Part shown: one piece after another, positions 1 through 7,485 of the stretch | How the letters are laid out: every line of letters begins with the position of its first letter | Numbering within the stretch: the first letter of the stretch is position 1 | Assembly (NCBI GenBank): GCA_910588125.1 | Contig: CAJUPI010000053.1 | Location: 1 to 22,745, forward strand | Source of the DNA: an uncultured Lachnospiraceae bacterium | Lineage (GTDB): Bacteria > Bacillota > Clostridia > Lachnospirales > Lachnospiraceae | Direction of reading: 5' to 3' | DNA: 22,745 bases | Position numbers and translations under genes: made by a program | The notes under the pieces: model-generated | The model's input: the letters and a program-made list of their open reading frames with translations, nothing else | Databases searched by the model: none | What the model was told of the DNA's origin: nothing

Positions 1-129
1 TCCATGCAAAACTCAGGGATTTAAGGACTTCTAAATCCCTGCAAAGTCAAAATCAGCAGACCCTTTCCCGCCGCTTCCCGCTCCTTGTTCCATGGCTGAG
101 TATTCTCAGAGCTAAATTTAATGACATTG
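1..129 (-). repeat. 129-bp repeat, copy R1 (inverted partner of R2)
   Basis: This segment is the reverse complement of positions 1109-1237, without gaps and with 9 mismatches in 129 (about 93% identity by eye). It matches positions 1290-1418 in direct orientation at about 70%, also without gaps. The inner edge ends in AATGACATTG, as in R3. The outer edge falls exactly at the window start, so the element may continue to the left. On the minus strand it can be read as a short peptide with the core PWNKEREAAGKG before a stop, but no ribosome binding site is evident. R1 and R2 bracket the Fic gene. Confidence 0.9.
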
Positions 130-158
130 GTATGCCTGGTCACTACGAATATCTGCTA

Positions 159-187
159 TTGACATCTTTTCATTTTCTTACTAAAAT
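159..187 (+). promoter_or_regulatory. Putative sigma-A promoter of the Fic gene
   Basis: A perfect TTGACA -35 box (159-164) is followed after 17 bp by TAAAAT (182-187), 5 of 6 matches to the -10 consensus. It lies outside repeat R1 and about 138 bp before the Fic start codon, leaving a leader of roughly 130 nt. Confidence 0.7.
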
Positions 188-213
188 TAGTAATATGATC
201 TTACTAAATTTAG
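178..213. promoter_or_regulatory. Putative tandem operator over the Fic promoter
   Basis: TTACTAA-AA-TTAGTAA (178-193) is a perfect palindrome covering the -10 box. A second related site, TTACTAAATTTAG (201-213), contains the perfect palindrome CTAAATTTAG. The two sites start 23 bp apart, about two helical turns. A dimeric repressor bound here would block polymerase. Which protein binds is unknown; no regulator gene is next to it. Confidence 0.5.
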
Positions 214-324
214 AAAAAAGCCGAATAAAATGGCAAGCTTTACGAGATTCTGGCATCAGTCTTGGCATTGTTGCTGAAACGAAAGATGGATCCTGCCAAT
301 TCCGAACAATAAGGAGGTTATACA

Positions 325-1080
325 GTGCCAACATTACAAGACCTGCTCCAAAAAGCGGATTCTTACAAGCAAAAAATATCTTCTGCCCGGCCACTGGCAA
401 AGGAAGAGCTCAAATCCCTGGATAATTATTTCCGTATCGGCTTTACCTATAGCAGCAATGCCCTGGAAGGAAACACTCTTACCATATCCGAAACAAAGAT
501 ACTTCTGGAGGATGGCCTAACCGTTGGAGGCCGGCCACTGAAAGATTGTTATGAAGCTGTCGGCCATGGCATCGCCTATGATTTCATGCTGGATCTGGCA
601 AGACAGCAAAACATGAATATCACAGAGGACATCATCAAAAAACTGCACCGCTTGTTTTACCAAAAGGTTGATGCTGAGCAGGCCGGCCAGTACCGTTCTA
701 TTCCGGTCTATATTTCTGGAACGGAATATATACCACCATCGCCGGAAGATGTCCCTCAGCTTATGAATCACTTGGCAGATGAGATACATTTCTCACGGTC
801 TGTCTTGCACCCTATTGAGTTGGCATCCATGGCGCACAAACGTCTGGTTGACATTCACCCATTCGTTGACGGGAACGGCAGAACCGCCCGGCTCCTGATG
901 AACCTTATCCTGGTGAATGCCGGCTATGGTGTGGTATCCATTCCCCCAGTATGGAGAAACGACTATATCAATGCCCTATCTGCTGCCAGGCGCCTGAATG
1001 ATATGGAACCGTTCTCCAAACTGATTGCCGAATGCGTAATTGAGACTGAGCGGGATTACTGCCGTCTGCTCAAATTATAA
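325..1080 (+). CDS. Fic family protein (putative AMPylator), class II type
   Basis: A 251-aa Fic/DOC-fold protein predicted to transfer AMP, or another nucleotide phosphate, to a hydroxyl side chain of a target protein. The catalytic motif HPFVDGNGRTAR is complete near residues 178-189, with the catalytic His at 178. An N-terminal S-N-A-L-E-G element (residues 44-49) fits the (S/T)xxxE(G/N) inhibitory-helix motif that sits before the Fic core in class II proteins; its Glu is known in the family to hold the enzyme in an autoinhibited state. The start is GTG at 325, chosen for the AAGGAGG box at 311-317. There is no separate antitoxin gene, which agrees with intramolecular inhibition. No C-terminal winged-helix domain is visible, so this is shorter than many Fic proteins of about 370 aa. 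Flanking inverted repeats suggest a cassette-like setting. The target is unknown. Confidence 0.93.
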   Translation: MPTLQDLLQKADSYKQKISSARPLAKEELKSLDNYFRIGFTYSSNALEGNTLTISETKILLEDGLTVGGRPLKDCYEAVGHGIAYDFMLDLARQQNMNITEDIIKKLHRLFYQKVDAEQAGQYRSIPVYISGTEYIPPSPEDVPQLMNHLADEIHFSRSVLHPIELASMAHKRLVDIHPFVDGNGRTARLLMNLILVNAGYGVVSIPPVWRNDYINALSAARRLNDMEPFSKLIAECVIETERDYCRLLKL

Positions 1081-1108
1081 AAATTAATTGCAAAAAATGG
1101 TGTACCCG

Positions 1109-1237
1109 CAATGTCATTAAGTTTAACCCTGAGAATACTCAGCCATGGAACAAGGAGCGGGAAGCGGCCGGAGAAGGTATGCTGTTTTTGACTTTGCAGG
1201 GATTTAGAAGTCCTTAAATCCCTGAGTTTTGCGTGGA
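1109..1237 (+). repeat. 129-bp repeat, copy R2
   Basis: This copy is the inverted partner of R1 (9 mismatches in 129, no gaps) and, on the opposite strand, of R3. It starts 28 bp after the Fic stop codon. Read from 1110 it encodes a short peptide with the core QPWNKEREAAGEG and stops after about 35 codons; there is no ribosome binding site upstream. Together with R3 and the 52-bp spacer it forms an imperfect palindrome from 1109 to 1418. Confidence 0.9.
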
Positions 1238-1287
1238 AACGAAAATCCACTCTGTCTGAGCGAAGCGAGTTTGGGGATTTTCGTTTC
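1236..1287. repeat. Hairpin at the centre of the R2/R3 palindrome
   Basis: GAAACGAAAATCC (1236-1248) and its exact reverse complement (1275-1287) form a 13-bp stem around a 26-nt loop containing GAGCGAAGCGAG. The stem lies between the outer repeat arms, so the 310-bp region can fold as one long cruciform or RNA hairpin. A terminator role downstream of Fic is possible, but no clear U-run follows the stem. Confidence 0.75.
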
Positions 1288-1289
1288 GC

Positions 1290-1418
1290 TTTACGCAAAA
1301 ATCAGAGATTTTAGGAATTCTTGATCCCGAAACCGGAAAAAGCAGCACACCTTTTCCGGCCGCTTCCCTCTCCTTGTTCCATGGCGTACCCTCTGAGAAA
1401 ATCAACGAAATGACATTG
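1290..1418 (-). repeat. 129-bp repeat, copy R3 (diverged)
   Basis: Aligns without gaps to R1 in the same orientation at about 70% identity by eye. The best-kept part is around 1341-1386 (CCGCTTCCC, then CTCCTTGTTCCATGG) and the terminal AATGACATTG. On the minus strand the reading frame stays open through the copy and into the central hairpin, with the core PWNKEREAAGKG. Compared with R1 and R2, some differences are synonymous, such as CGG/AGG for Arg and AAG/AAA for Lys. No convincing ribosome binding site was found. Confidence 0.85.
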
Positions 1419-1444
1419 ACCATACCCGGCATAGTTTTTACTAA
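1416..1444 (+). promoter_or_regulatory. Candidate promoter for the 402-aa gene
   Basis: TTGACC (1416-1421) and a weak TACTAA (1439-1444) are 17 bp apart, 36 bp before the start codon at 1480. The -35 box overlaps the terminal AATGACATTG of repeat R3, so the repeat edge may supply half of the promoter. The -10 match is poor. Confidence 0.35.
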
Positions 1445-1479
1445 CAGTTCTTATCGCTTAAAAAGAAAAGAGGATTATC

Positions 1480-2688
1480 ATGGAAATTAAATCCACATCC
1501 AGCTATCGCCCCGGCAAGGCTACTCCTGCCACAGCCAAATCTACTGCCCGTTCCCCAAAGGCCAGGGTAGCCAATGCTCCCAGGCTCGACACTTTTGAAA
1601 GCTCTGCCGCAAAACCGCTGGGGGAGCATTTGCTCTCTGCCAGCAAAGACGGGCTTTCTCTTCATGATCCTATCCCCTCGCCGGGAGAGCTGGCTCTCTA
1701 TGAGCCGGATGAAGCAGAAAAAGACGGGATTGACTGGGAAAATATTGAAAATTATGTCTCTCACATCCATATCACCATCGATAATGCCGACGATCTCCAG
1801 CGCTCGGTTCATCATATGGCCTCTATGTATGTGGCTGCCAAAACCAGTTTACATCATCAATTTGCCGATCGCGAGGATATTCTTTCTGAAAAAATGGCCA
1901 GGCTGGAGCAGCTTATGGCCCGGGCCAAAAACCGGCTGGTCAGCTCCTATCAGAATTCTGTCGGAAGCTTTTATGAACAGATGGGAAATCACGGCGTTGC
2001 CTCAGAGCTGGGAAAAGAGTTCTCCGATGCCATTGATAAACGGGTGGAGGAGATCGAATCTCTTGCCAAAGAACGGGGTATCCTGGAGAAAAAGGATGAT
2101 GTTTCGTATTCCTTTCTCTCCGTAAGCCTGGAAATCATGTCTCTGAATAACTGGATCTTTAATCCGGACGCCGAAGCCTCCTCCTTAAAGGAACTGGAAG
2201 CTGCCGGCTTTACCGCCAAGGCTGCCACGAAGATGAATGCAAATGAATGGGGGTTAATGGGCGATGGCGAACTCGGAATCCATCTTGCTGTCCAATACAT
2301 GAAGATGGCGCATACGCTCAATCATTGGGGCATAGGAGAAAAGATGTCTTCTCTGCTTTTGAATTCCTTTGAAACCTACATGAGCCGGCAGGCTGGCGAC
2401 GCACGGTTTCATTCCCAGGGTACTTTTGCCCCCTATCAGTATACGCTTAAACAATACCAAAAAACCGGGGATATCGAGAAAGCGTTTCTTACCAGTGCCC
2501 ATAAATATCTCGATGACCGTTTTTTCTCCGAATTTATCAAGGCTCCCAACCAGACGGGCATGAGCCATGCTACCCGCTACCGGCTGAGCCTGAATCAATT
2601 TCTGCACAGCTTGGAATATGGCAGCTCTGCTGATATTCTACAATCCATAACCGGCAACGGGATTTATTCCATGTCTGCTTATGCATAA
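1480..2688 (+). CDS. Unrecognised 402-aa soluble protein
   Basis: I do not recognise this family. The ATG at 1480 follows an AGAGG box. The first ~85 residues are rich in Ser, Ala, Pro, Lys and Arg and look disordered. Residues ~95-205 are charged and helical with coiled-coil character, including stretches such as SEKMARLEQLMARAKNRL and KRVEEIESLAKERG. The rest (~210-402) is mixed, probably helical, with several aromatic residues. No signal peptide, membrane segment or metal-binding motif is visible, so a cytoplasmic location is likely. It stands alone: repeat R3 lies upstream and the convergent efflux operon ends 6 bp downstream. Base composition and codon use look like the neighbours. A structural or scaffold role is possible but only a guess. 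Confidence 0.8.
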   Translation: MEIKSTSSYRPGKATPATAKSTARSPKARVANAPRLDTFESSAAKPLGEHLLSASKDGLSLHDPIPSPGELALYEPDEAEKDGIDWENIENYVSHIHITIDNADDLQRSVHHMASMYVAAKTSLHHQFADREDILSEKMARLEQLMARAKNRLVSSYQNSVGSFYEQMGNHGVASELGKEFSDAIDKRVEEIESLAKERGILEKKDDVSYSFLSVSLEIMSLNNWIFNPDAEASSLKELEAAGFTAKAATKMNANEWGLMGDGELGIHLAVQYMKMAHTLNHWGIGEKMSSLLLNSFETYMSRQAGDARFHSQGTFAPYQYTLKQYQKTGDIEKAFLTSAHKYLDDRFFSEFIKAPNQTGMSHATRYRLSLNQFLHSLEYGSSADILQSITGNGIYSMSAYA

Positions 2689-2694
2689 AATTTC

Positions 2695-3906
2695 TTATTC
2701 ATAACGCAACGCTTCAATTGGATCTTTTTTGGCCGCCTTCGATGCCGGATAGATTCCAAAAAAGATCCCCACCAGAGCCGAAAAGCCTACCGCCAGCGTC
2801 ACTATACTTGGTTTTACAATTGCCTGCACACCCAGAAGCCGGCCACCGATCATTACCAGCCCGCCTCCTAACAGGATTCCCACAATCCCGCCGCAGGCTG
2901 ACAGGATGGCCGATTCCGTGAGGAACTGAATCATGATATCTCTGGTTCTGGCGCCCAGGCTTTTGCGGATTCCGATCTCGCGGGTCCGCTCAGTCACTGA
3001 CACCAACATAATATTCATGATACCGATACCGCCCACCAGCAGTGAGATAGCTGCGATGCCGCCCACGGCTGCCGCCAGGCCGCCCATTATATTATCCATC
3101 TGGCCCATCTCATCCTTGGCACTGTTCAGCCGGAAGTCCTCTGGTTTACGATTCTTGCTCTTTGCCACATACAGCTTCAGGCTGTTATAAAACTCATCCA
3201 TCGTCGCCTCATCTCTGGCATAAATCCGCAATGCATAGAAATAATCATTGGGCCAGGTAAGAATCGTATAGGGCAGAAATGCCTCTCCACCTTCTGTGCT
3301 GGCTCCCATCATCATCGCCTGGAAGGGGCTTAGCTTCTTGCGGTATATCCCCACCACCGTATATTCTTCTGTCGTTCCGTAAAGCGTAGTCCGGAACGTC
3401 CGCCCCACCGCGTTTTCCACACCAAAAAGGTTCATGGCGCTGGTAGTGTCCATGACTACATTTTTCCTGCGCCCCAAAACGTCTCCCTCATTCAGATACC
3501 GGCCATAGACCATGTTAACCGGCTGTACCTCCTGGTAATTATAATCAATACCACTAAAGCTGAATTTAATCGTAGTCCTGCCGCTGAGAGCATCCGCCGA
3601 TACATACGGCCTGCTGTCAATATAGGCAATCTCATCTCCAAATACTTCTTTGATTCGTTCCATCTCATCCAGGGTAAAATAATCACTCTGCCGCACATCC
3701 TCCACCCAGTAGCCAATCGAAAGATACGCCTGTGTTACCCCGATTTCCCGGTACAATCCCTCAAACATACTCCGCATAGTATCTCCGATCGAAACAATGG
3801 AAATCACGGAGCCAATTCCGATGATGATTCCCAGCATGGTCAGGAAGGAACGCATTTTATTGGCACGGATGGCTGAAAATGCCATCTTCATATTCTCTAT
3901 CAGCAT
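2695..3906 (-). CDS. MacB-like ABC permease (second paralogue)
   Basis: A 403-aa FtsX/MacB-type permease with the standard layout: a first membrane helix at ~18-40 (FLTMLGIIIGIGSVISI), a large extracytoplasmic domain (~45-275), then three helices (~283-395) including the conserved GGIGIMNIMLVSVTERTREI segment that couples to the ATPase. It is the last gene of the efflux operon, 27 bp behind its paralogue. The two proteins are nearly identical in the membrane helices and termini but differ in the extracytoplasmic domain, which points to tandem duplication followed by divergence of the domain that meets substrate or partner. No ATPase is fused, unlike Gram-negative MacB. The pair probably forms a heterodimer with the ATPase at 5139-5993. 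Substrate unknown. Confidence 0.93.
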   Translation of the reverse strand: MLIENMKMAFSAIRANKMRSFLTMLGIIIGIGSVISIVSIGDTMRSMFEGLYREIGVTQAYLSIGYWVEDVRQSDYFTLDEMERIKEVFGDEIAYIDSRPYVSADALSGRTTIKFSFSGIDYNYQEVQPVNMVYGRYLNEGDVLGRRKNVVMDTTSAMNLFGVENAVGRTFRTTLYGTTEEYTVVGIYRKKLSPFQAMMMGASTEGGEAFLPYTILTWPNDYFYALRIYARDEATMDEFYNSLKLYVAKSKNRKPEDFRLNSAKDEMGQMDNIMGGLAAAVGGIAAISLLVGGIGIMNIMLVSVTERTREIGIRKSLGARTRDIMIQFLTESAILSACGGIVGILLGGGLVMIGGRLLGVQAIVKPSIVTLAVGFSALVGIFFGIYPASKAAKKDPIEALRYE

Positions 3907-3933
3907 AATCGCTCTTTTCTCCTGGTCTTGTCT

Positions 3934-5145
3934 CTACTCATACCGCAACGCTTCGATCGGGTCCTTCTTGGCGGCCTTCGATGCCGGATAGATCCCGAAA
4001 AAAATACCCACCATGGCCGAAAATCCGACTGCCAGCACTACCACGGCCGGCTTTACAATTGCCTGTACCCCTAAAAGCCTGCCGCCCAGGGTCACGATTC
4101 CGCCACCCAGCAAAATCCCCAGGATTCCGCCGCAGGCAGACAATATCGCCGACTCTGTCAAAAACTGCACCATGATATCACGGGTTCTGGCTCCTAAGCT
4201 TTTACGGATTCCGATCTCACGAGTCCGCTCGGTCACCGATACCAGCATGATATTCATGATGCCGATCCCTCCCACCAGCAGAGAGATAGCTGCAATGCCG
4301 CCCACAGCCGTAGCCAGGCCGCCCATCATGCTATCCCACTGGCCCATCTGAGCCTTAGCCGTCTCCATGCGAAAATCTTCCGGATTCCTTCCTTTTGATT
4401 TCGCCACATAAGTCTTTAAGCTGTCAAAAAATGTATCCATGGTAGCCTCATCCTGGGCAAAAATCCGGATATCATAAAAATAGTCATTGGGCCAGGTAAG
4501 AATCGTGTAAGGCACAAAAGCCTCACCACCCTCCGTGTTGGCTCCCATCATCATCGCCTGAAAAGGATTCAAATCCTTGCGGTATACCCCTACCACCGTA
4601 TACTCATCCATCGTACCATAGATAGTCGTGCGAAACGTCCGGCCCACTGCATTCTCCACTCCGAACAAATTCATGGCGCTGGTGGTATCCATCACCACAT
4701 TTTTTCTCCTGCCCAGCACATCTCCTTCATTCAGATACCGGCCATACACCATATTGACCGGCTGCACTTCCTGATAATTATAATCGATCCCCTGATAGTT
4801 AAATTTCACCGTGGTTCTGGCGCAAACCGCATCCCCGGAGGTAAAAGCATCGCTGTCGATATAAGCGATCTCGTCTCCGAAGATCTCCTTGATCCGTTCC
4901 ATCTCATCCAAAGTAAAATAATCACTTTGCCGCCAGTCGTCCACCCAATAACCGATGGCAATATACGCTTGTGTAATCCCGATTTTCCGGTATAGCTCCT
5001 CAAACATGCTCCGCATGGTATCTCCAATCGACACAATGGAGATCACAGAACCGATCCCGATGATGATTCCCAGCATGGTCAGAAAGGAACGCATCTTATT
5101 GGCACGGATGGCCGAAAATGCCATCAGCATATTTTCTATCAGCAT
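3934..5145 (-). CDS. MacB-like ABC permease (first paralogue)
   Basis: A 403-aa FtsX/MacB-type permease and tandem paralogue of the following gene. Both begin with MLIENM, then AFSAIRANKMRSFLTMLG, and share the C-terminal coupling helices and the KKDPIEALRYE end. Differences concentrate in the extracytoplasmic domain (residues ~60-130 and 190-275). The start overlaps the ATPase stop by 7 bp, so translation is probably coupled. In the family, such permeases with a membrane-fusion protein move peptides, lipids or antibiotics out of the membrane by a mechanotransmission mechanism. In a single-membrane organism the membrane-fusion protein would work without a TolC partner. Confidence 0.93.
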   Translation of the reverse strand: MLIENMLMAFSAIRANKMRSFLTMLGIIIGIGSVISIVSIGDTMRSMFEELYRKIGITQAYIAIGYWVDDWRQSDYFTLDEMERIKEIFGDEIAYIDSDAFTSGDAVCARTTVKFNYQGIDYNYQEVQPVNMVYGRYLNEGDVLGRRKNVVMDTTSAMNLFGVENAVGRTFRTTIYGTMDEYTVVGVYRKDLNPFQAMMMGANTEGGEAFVPYTILTWPNDYFYDIRIFAQDEATMDTFFDSLKTYVAKSKGRNPEDFRMETAKAQMGQWDSMMGGLATAVGGIAAISLLVGGIGIMNIMLVSVTERTREIGIRKSLGARTRDIMVQFLTESAILSACGGILGILLGGGIVTLGGRLLGVQAIVKPAVVVLAVGFSAMVGIFFGIYPASKAAKKDPIEALRYE

Positions 5146-5993
5146 AGCTGTTCTTCCCCTTCTGTTACATTGCTTCTATCCATTCCATTTTCCGTTGTCT
5201 CTTTGATACTGTCCGCTTTTTTCCCGGGCTCCCGCGGCGCATTAGGGCTGTCACTGACAATCTCCCCGTCCCGAAACCGGATGATCCGCTCCGTAAATGC
5301 CGCGATCTCCTCTTCATGAGTCACTACCACGACGGTCGTTCCTTCTTTGTGAAGCTGAGAAAACAGCTCCATGATCTCCACCGACGCTGCCGTGTCCAGG
5401 TTTCCCGTAGGTTCATCCGCTAAAAGAAGCGGCGGCTCATTGGCCAGAGCGCGGGCGATAGCCACCCGCTGCCTTTGGCCGCCGGAAAGCTCATTCGGCA
5501 TATGCTCCGCGCGCTTTCCCAGGCCCACCCGTTCCAGGAGGACTCTGGCACGCTGCTCCCGGAACCTCTTGTTTCTGTGGGCATACGTCATCGGCAATTC
5601 CACATTTTTCAGAGCCGAGGTTCGTGAAATCAAATTAAACGACTGAAACACAAACCCGATCTTCCGGTTCCGAATCAGTGACAGTTCATTCGGATTCATC
5701 GCTGCCACATCCACCCCATCCAGATAATAATGGCCCATGGACGGCCGGTCCAGACAACCCAGGATATTCATCAAAGTTGATTTACCCGACCCGGACTGGC
5801 CCATGATGGCCACAAACTCTCCCCGATGAATCGTCAGATTGATCCGCTTCAGTCCCAGAACCTTCAGCGCCCCTGTATCATAGATCTTCACCAGATCCTC
5901 CAGACGAATCAGCTCCTCACTGATATTTTCTGTCATATACTGCAAACGGCTGCCCGCTCTGCCTTTCTCACTTCCACGATTAAATAATCCCAT
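5139..5993 (-). CDS. MacB/LolD-type ABC transporter ATPase
   Basis: A 284-aa ATPase that powers the two permeases after it. Walker A is GQSGSGKST (~65-73), the signature LSGGQRQR (~169-176), Walker B LLLADEPTGNLD (~189-200) and the switch His lies in VVVTHEEE. All catalytic residues are present. The start is the ATG at 5993, with GGAGG 6-7 nt upstream; an in-frame TTG at 6011 lacks a site. The protein carries about 28 extra residues before the fold and a charged C-terminal tail of ~35 residues, both longer than usual for this class. The gene lies 58 bp after the membrane-fusion gene and overlaps the first permease by 7 bp. Confidence 0.95.
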   Translation of the reverse strand: MGLFNRGSEKGRAGSRLQYMTENISEELIRLEDLVKIYDTGALKVLGLKRINLTIHRGEFVAIMGQSGSGKSTLMNILGCLDRPSMGHYYLDGVDVAAMNPNELSLIRNRKIGFVFQSFNLISRTSALKNVELPMTYAHRNKRFREQRARVLLERVGLGKRAEHMPNELSGGQRQRVAIARALANEPPLLLADEPTGNLDTAASVEIMELFSQLHKEGTTVVVVTHEEEIAAFTERIIRFRDGEIVSDSPNAPREPGKKADSIKETTENGMDRSNVTEGEEQLC

Positions 5994-6051
5994 AGCTTTC
6001 CTCCGTCGCAACTGTTTTATGTCCTTTGATATCCGCCATCAGTTGCCCGAA

Positions 6052-7380
6052 TCATGGCATCGGAGCCGTCATGACAGCCATACCATCCTCCAGAAAAGCC
6101 ATCGGCGAAGGGATATAAAGGAGTCCTTCTATCAGGCCCTCTCCTTTCACTTCCACATTGACATCGCTTTCCACCCCGATCTCAACCGGAATCATCTTCA
6201 CCACATTATTCTCCACCGTCGCCAGGCAAGTCCCGTTTTCCTTTTCCACCAGCGCCCCCATTGGCACCACCCAGGTATCCTTCGACTCATTGAGCACAAT
6301 CTGCGCCCGTGCCGTGATCCCGGCAATCAGCTTCGTGTCAGAATTCTGTATCTGTATCGTGGTCGGTATGACCCGCTCCGTAGAACCGCCGCCTTTTTCC
6401 TCGCCGGTCGGAGAAATCGAAGTGATCACTCCCTCCTCTGTCTCTCCACCAAGAATATCCGCCGATATCTCCGCCTTCTGTCCCACTTTCACCTTACCGA
6501 TGGAATATTCACTGACATTGATCCGCATCTCCAGCTTTTCCAGATTATCAATCGAAAACAGAGGACGATCCTCATCTACCGTATCCGCAAAACGCCCTAC
6601 CCGGGAATTGACCCGCACTACCGTGCCGTCAATCGGGCTGGTGACCTCCACCTCCTCTAACTCCTTTTTCTTTTTCTCCAGTTCAAACTCCGCATTCCGG
6701 ATCCGCAAATCAAAGGATTCATTCGCCACTGGTTTGCCATTTTTCAAAGTAAAGGTAGCTACCTGCCTGGACGCTTCCGCCAATGTATCCTTTGCTGCTT
6801 CCAGCTCCATCAAGGAAACATCGCCTCCCGCATACAGCATAGCCTTGCGATCATAATCCCGCTTTGCTGCCTGCTCATCCTGCAACGCTTTTCCGTAGCC
6901 GGCTTCCGCCTGGATCTGCGCCTCTCTTCTCTCCGCTACTGCCAGATTATAAGCATTCTGGGCAATCTCCACTTCTTTTTGCACATCCTCCGGATCCAGA
7001 CGGGCCAATATTTGTCCCTCTTTTACCTTATCTCCCTCCTTCACCAGAATCTCCAAAATCTCTGCATGCAGCCGGGATACCACCTCCGCGCTGTCCGTAC
7101 CAGAAATCGGGCCGCTGATGGAAAGCATCTCCTCCACGTCTCCTTTGCTCAGCGGTACTGTAGAAACCATTATGGCTCCGTCATTACCTCCTCCTTTTCC
7201 TCGAATCACCAGAAAGAGAGCAGCAGCCACGACTGCCACTCCCACCATTATTTTTCTTCCCCGGCTCCAGGACTTCCATCCGCGCCAAACCCTGCTCGGC
7301 CATTTTCCCTTTTTCTTTTTTCCCGGCGCTTCCTCCGCCATCAGCCCTGCCAATTCCTTTTCAAATTCCTGATCCGTCAT
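6052..7380 (-). CDS. MacA/HlyD-like membrane-fusion protein of the efflux operon
   Basis: A 442-aa periplasmic-adaptor-type subunit and first gene of the operon. It has a basic cytoplasmic N-terminus (~20-45, many Lys, Arg and Trp), one membrane anchor (~46-61, VGVAVVAAALFLVI), a split lipoyl domain (AEILEILVKEGDKVKEGQIL at ~88-107 and VTSPIDGTVVRVNSRVG at ~250-266) around a helical hairpin of about 100 residues, then beta-barrel and membrane-proximal domains. GAGGAG lies 8 nt before the ATG. In Gram-positives such proteins guide substrate through the cell wall or gate the permease. The downstream ATPase and two permeases complete the transporter. Confidence 0.93.
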   Translation of the reverse strand: MTDQEFEKELAGLMAEEAPGKKKKGKWPSRVWRGWKSWSRGRKIMVGVAVVAAALFLVIRGKGGGNDGAIMVSTVPLSKGDVEEMLSISGPISGTDSAEVVSRLHAEILEILVKEGDKVKEGQILARLDPEDVQKEVEIAQNAYNLAVAERREAQIQAEAGYGKALQDEQAAKRDYDRKAMLYAGGDVSLMELEAAKDTLAEASRQVATFTLKNGKPVANESFDLRIRNAEFELEKKKKELEEVEVTSPIDGTVVRVNSRVGRFADTVDEDRPLFSIDNLEKLEMRINVSEYSIGKVKVGQKAEISADILGGETEEGVITSISPTGEEKGGGSTERVIPTTIQIQNSDTKLIAGITARAQIVLNESKDTWVVPMGALVEKENGTCLATVENNVVKMIPVEIGVESDVNVEVKGEGLIEGLLYIPSPMAFLEDGMAVMTAPMP

Positions 7381-7453
7381 GTCGCAAACTCCTCTTTCCT
7401 GTCATTCTACCTGTCAGCTTCTTCTTGCCTTTTCTTGTTTTTCTCCTTTCCCT

Positions 7454-7482
7454 ATCCTACTCCTGTCCGTCTTATTCGTCAA
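7454..7482 (-). promoter_or_regulatory. Candidate promoter of the MacAB-like operon
   Basis: On the minus strand TTGACG (7482-7477) and TAGGAT (7459-7454) are exactly 17 bp apart, about 74 bp before the membrane-fusion start codon. The match is 5/6 and 4/6 to consensus. The G9 tract lies about 10 bp upstream of this -35 box. Confidence 0.55.
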
Positions 7483-7485
7483 TCC

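Noticed and set aside
132..425. Plus-strand 97-codon open frame upstream of and overlapping the Fic start
   Set aside because: It runs through the Fic promoter and operator in another frame and has no ribosome binding site.
325..1080. Fic as the toxin of a two-gene toxin-antitoxin pair
   Set aside because: No small antitoxin gene is adjacent, and the inhibitory motif lies in the same protein.
1236..1287. Palindrome centre as a rho-independent terminator for Fic
   Set aside because: The stem is AT-rich, the loop is long and no clear U-run follows in either direction.
1056..1298. Minus-strand 80-codon open frame overlapping the Fic 3' end
   Set aside because: It is the antisense reading of R2 and the palindrome centre, without translation signals.
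1..1418. CRISPR array
   Set aside because: The repeats are 129 bp, few, in both orientations and irregularly spaced; there are no short regular repeats with spacers and no cas genes.
1214..1432. Minus-strand 72-codon open frame in R3
   Set aside because: Not called as a gene because there is no ribosome binding site or promoter; its frame conservation is reported as a finding instead.
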